Origin: an uncultured Dorea sp.
GTDB taxonomy: Bacteria; Bacillota; Clostridia; Lachnospirales; Lachnospiraceae
Reading direction: 5' to 3'
Assembly: GCF_934294775.1 (NCBI RefSeq)
Contig: NZ_CAKRAH010000091.1
Location: 1 to 6,020 of the forward strand
DNA: 6,020 nt
The notes below the pieces were generated by a model. The model saw only the letters and a list, made by a program, of their open reading frames with translations. It was not told the origin of the DNA and did no database searches. Within the stretch, counting starts at the first letter, position 1. Each line of letters opens with the position of its first letter. A program made the translations under genes and the position numbers. This document shows, in pieces, positions 5,123-6,020 of the stretch.

Positions 5123-5929
5123 ATGGAAAACAAAGTAGACAAGTCTAAAGCAAAGAAATTGAAACATGTAAAAATATATGATGAATTATATGAATTGATC
5201 CAAAACGGAACCTACGAACCTGGTTCCCAGCTTCCATCAGAGACAACACTTTCTACAACTATGAATGTCAGCCGTATGACACTGCGTAAAGCTCTTACTT
5301 TATTAAGAGAAGACGGACTGATCAAAGATGTACAAGGTGTCGGACATTTCGTACGTACACCAAAGCCGTCCAGAACCAAGGGGCCTAAATCCGCAAAATC
5401 CGGGACTTCTTCAGGTTCTGCAAATCCAGATACAGATGCCGTCAGTGAACCATCGGATTCTGATGTATCAATACAGCATCCCATCTACGACTACTGCCAG
5501 GAGGAACTCGACAGCGTAGAATTGGAATTTCGGATCGAGCCTCCATCAAAATCTATTCTAGACAACTTCGAGCATTATACCGCCGCCGTTGTCATTGTAG
5601 ACCGCTGGTACAAACACGAAGGACATACCGTTGCATATTCCCTGAGTTTTATGCCAATTGAGTTAGTCGGACGACTGCATATTGATCTGAACAGTACGGA
5701 TGCTTTATTGGAATTTCTAGAACATGAGTGCTATCAGCCTGACCACCACTGCAGCCGTAGTATTACATATTCTACGGCCGGTAATTTTTCTGCGAAGAAT
5801 TATAAGCTTTCCAGTCATGATTCTTTTTTACTTACACAGGAAAATGTGTGTGATGAGGATGATGAGATTTTGGTGGTTAGTAAGCATTATATACCGGCGG
5901 AATTATTCGAATTAAAGTTAGCTGTTTAA
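5123..5929 (+). CDS. GntR family transcriptional regulator, HutC/UTRA type
   Basis: A 268-residue regulator transcribed away from the nucleoside operon. The winged helix-turn-helix spans about 14-79: KIYDELYELIQNGTYEPGSQLPSE (17-40) is the typical GntR start, SRMTLRKALTLLREDGLI (50-67) the recognition helix and following segment, and GVGHFVR (72-78) the wing. A polar linker rich in Ser, Asp and Pro (80-118) follows, longer than usual. The C-terminal half (about 120-262) fits a UTRA ligand-binding domain: VVIVDRWYKHEGHTVAYSLS (156-175), a loop around 196-212, and a closing strand ILVVSKHYIP (249-258). Family members dimerise and mostly repress, releasing DNA when a small metabolite binds. The divergent position and operator-like boxes suggest control of the udp-nupC-deoBC operon; the ligand is unknown. 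The UTRA match is weaker than the DNA-binding match. Confidence 0.9.
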   Translation: MENKVDKSKAKKLKHVKIYDELYELIQNGTYEPGSQLPSETTLSTTMNVSRMTLRKALTLLREDGLIKDVQGVGHFVRTPKPSRTKGPKSAKSGTSSGSANPDTDAVSEPSDSDVSIQHPIYDYCQEELDSVELEFRIEPPSKSILDNFEHYTAAVVIVDRWYKHEGHTVAYSLSFMPIELVGRLHIDLNSTDALLEFLEHECYQPDHHCSRSITYSTAGNFSAKNYKLSSHDSFLLTQENVCDEDDEILVVSKHYIPAELFELKLAV

Positions 5930-5933
5930 TACA

Positions 5934-6020
5934 TTAATTTGGATTGGATTCCCGGTCCTTGCGTATGCCTTGGTATAAGATCTGGTCCGCGACTCCATGA
6001 AGCAAGAAGTAGTAAGAGAG
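5934..6020 (-). CDS. Possible 3' end of a convergent gene (partial, unrecognised)
   Basis: A minus-strand frame stays open from the window edge for 28 codons to a TAA at 5934-5936, which lies 4 nt past the GntR stop. The residues (HGVADQILYQGIRKDRE in the middle) look protein-like and this stretch is more GC-rich than the control region. The other two minus frames stay open almost as far, so this is weak. I do not recognise the family. No terminator is seen between the two convergent ends. Confidence 0.25.
   Translation of the reverse strand, partial: LSYYFLLHGVADQILYQGIRKDRESNPN

Noticed and set aside
5941..6020. Resemblance to the 3' part of 16S rRNA (GACTCCATGAAG, and TCCCGGTCCTTG near TCCCGGGCCTTG)
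   Set aside because: The matches are short and in the wrong order relative to 16S rRNA, and the flanking bases do not match, so chance similarity is more likely than an rRNA fragment.

Overview
The window is a chromosomal segment from a low-GC Gram-positive anaerobe, most likely a Clostridia/Lachnospiraceae gut bacterium. This rests on the strong AAGGAGG-type ribosome binding sites, the moderately low GC, the Firmicutes-like protein sequences and a HutC-type GntR regulator beside a catabolic operon. The genus cannot be fixed from the sequence alone.

Layout: positions 9-56 hold a terminator hairpin. Positions 108-4691 hold one five-gene minus-strand operon, transcribed right to left: udp (uridine phosphorylase), nupC (concentrative nucleoside transporter), deoB (phosphopentomutase), deoC (deoxyribose-phosphate aldolase) and a small DUF1097 (YcdZ-like) membrane protein. 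Gaps between genes are 3 to 35 nt, except the 165-nt deoB-deoC gap, which contains a degenerate 14-nt tandem repeat and a long imperfect palindrome. Positions 4692-5122 are an AT-rich divergent control region with candidate promoters and repeated operator-like boxes. Positions 5123-5929 encode a GntR/UTRA repressor on the plus strand. The last 90 bases may hold the 3' end of a convergent minus-strand gene.

How it works together: NupC imports nucleosides. Udp phosphorolyses uridine, and possibly deoxyuridine or thymidine, to a base and (deoxy)ribose-1-phosphate. DeoB moves the phosphate to C5. DeoC splits deoxyribose-5-phosphate into glyceraldehyde-3-phosphate and acetaldehyde, while ribose-5-phosphate enters the pentose phosphate pathway. 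The DUF1097 protein has no established role; its place directly after deoC suggests a link to this pathway. The divergent GntR protein is the obvious candidate regulator, and its UTRA domain would sense a small molecule, perhaps a nucleoside or sugar phosphate.

The core enzymes are ordinary. The parts worth a second look are non-coding or peripheral: the operator region with 11-bp-phased GTCTAT repeats, the repeat and hairpin between deoB and deoC, and the cysteine-rich DUF1097 protein. I do not see a clearly new biological system here.
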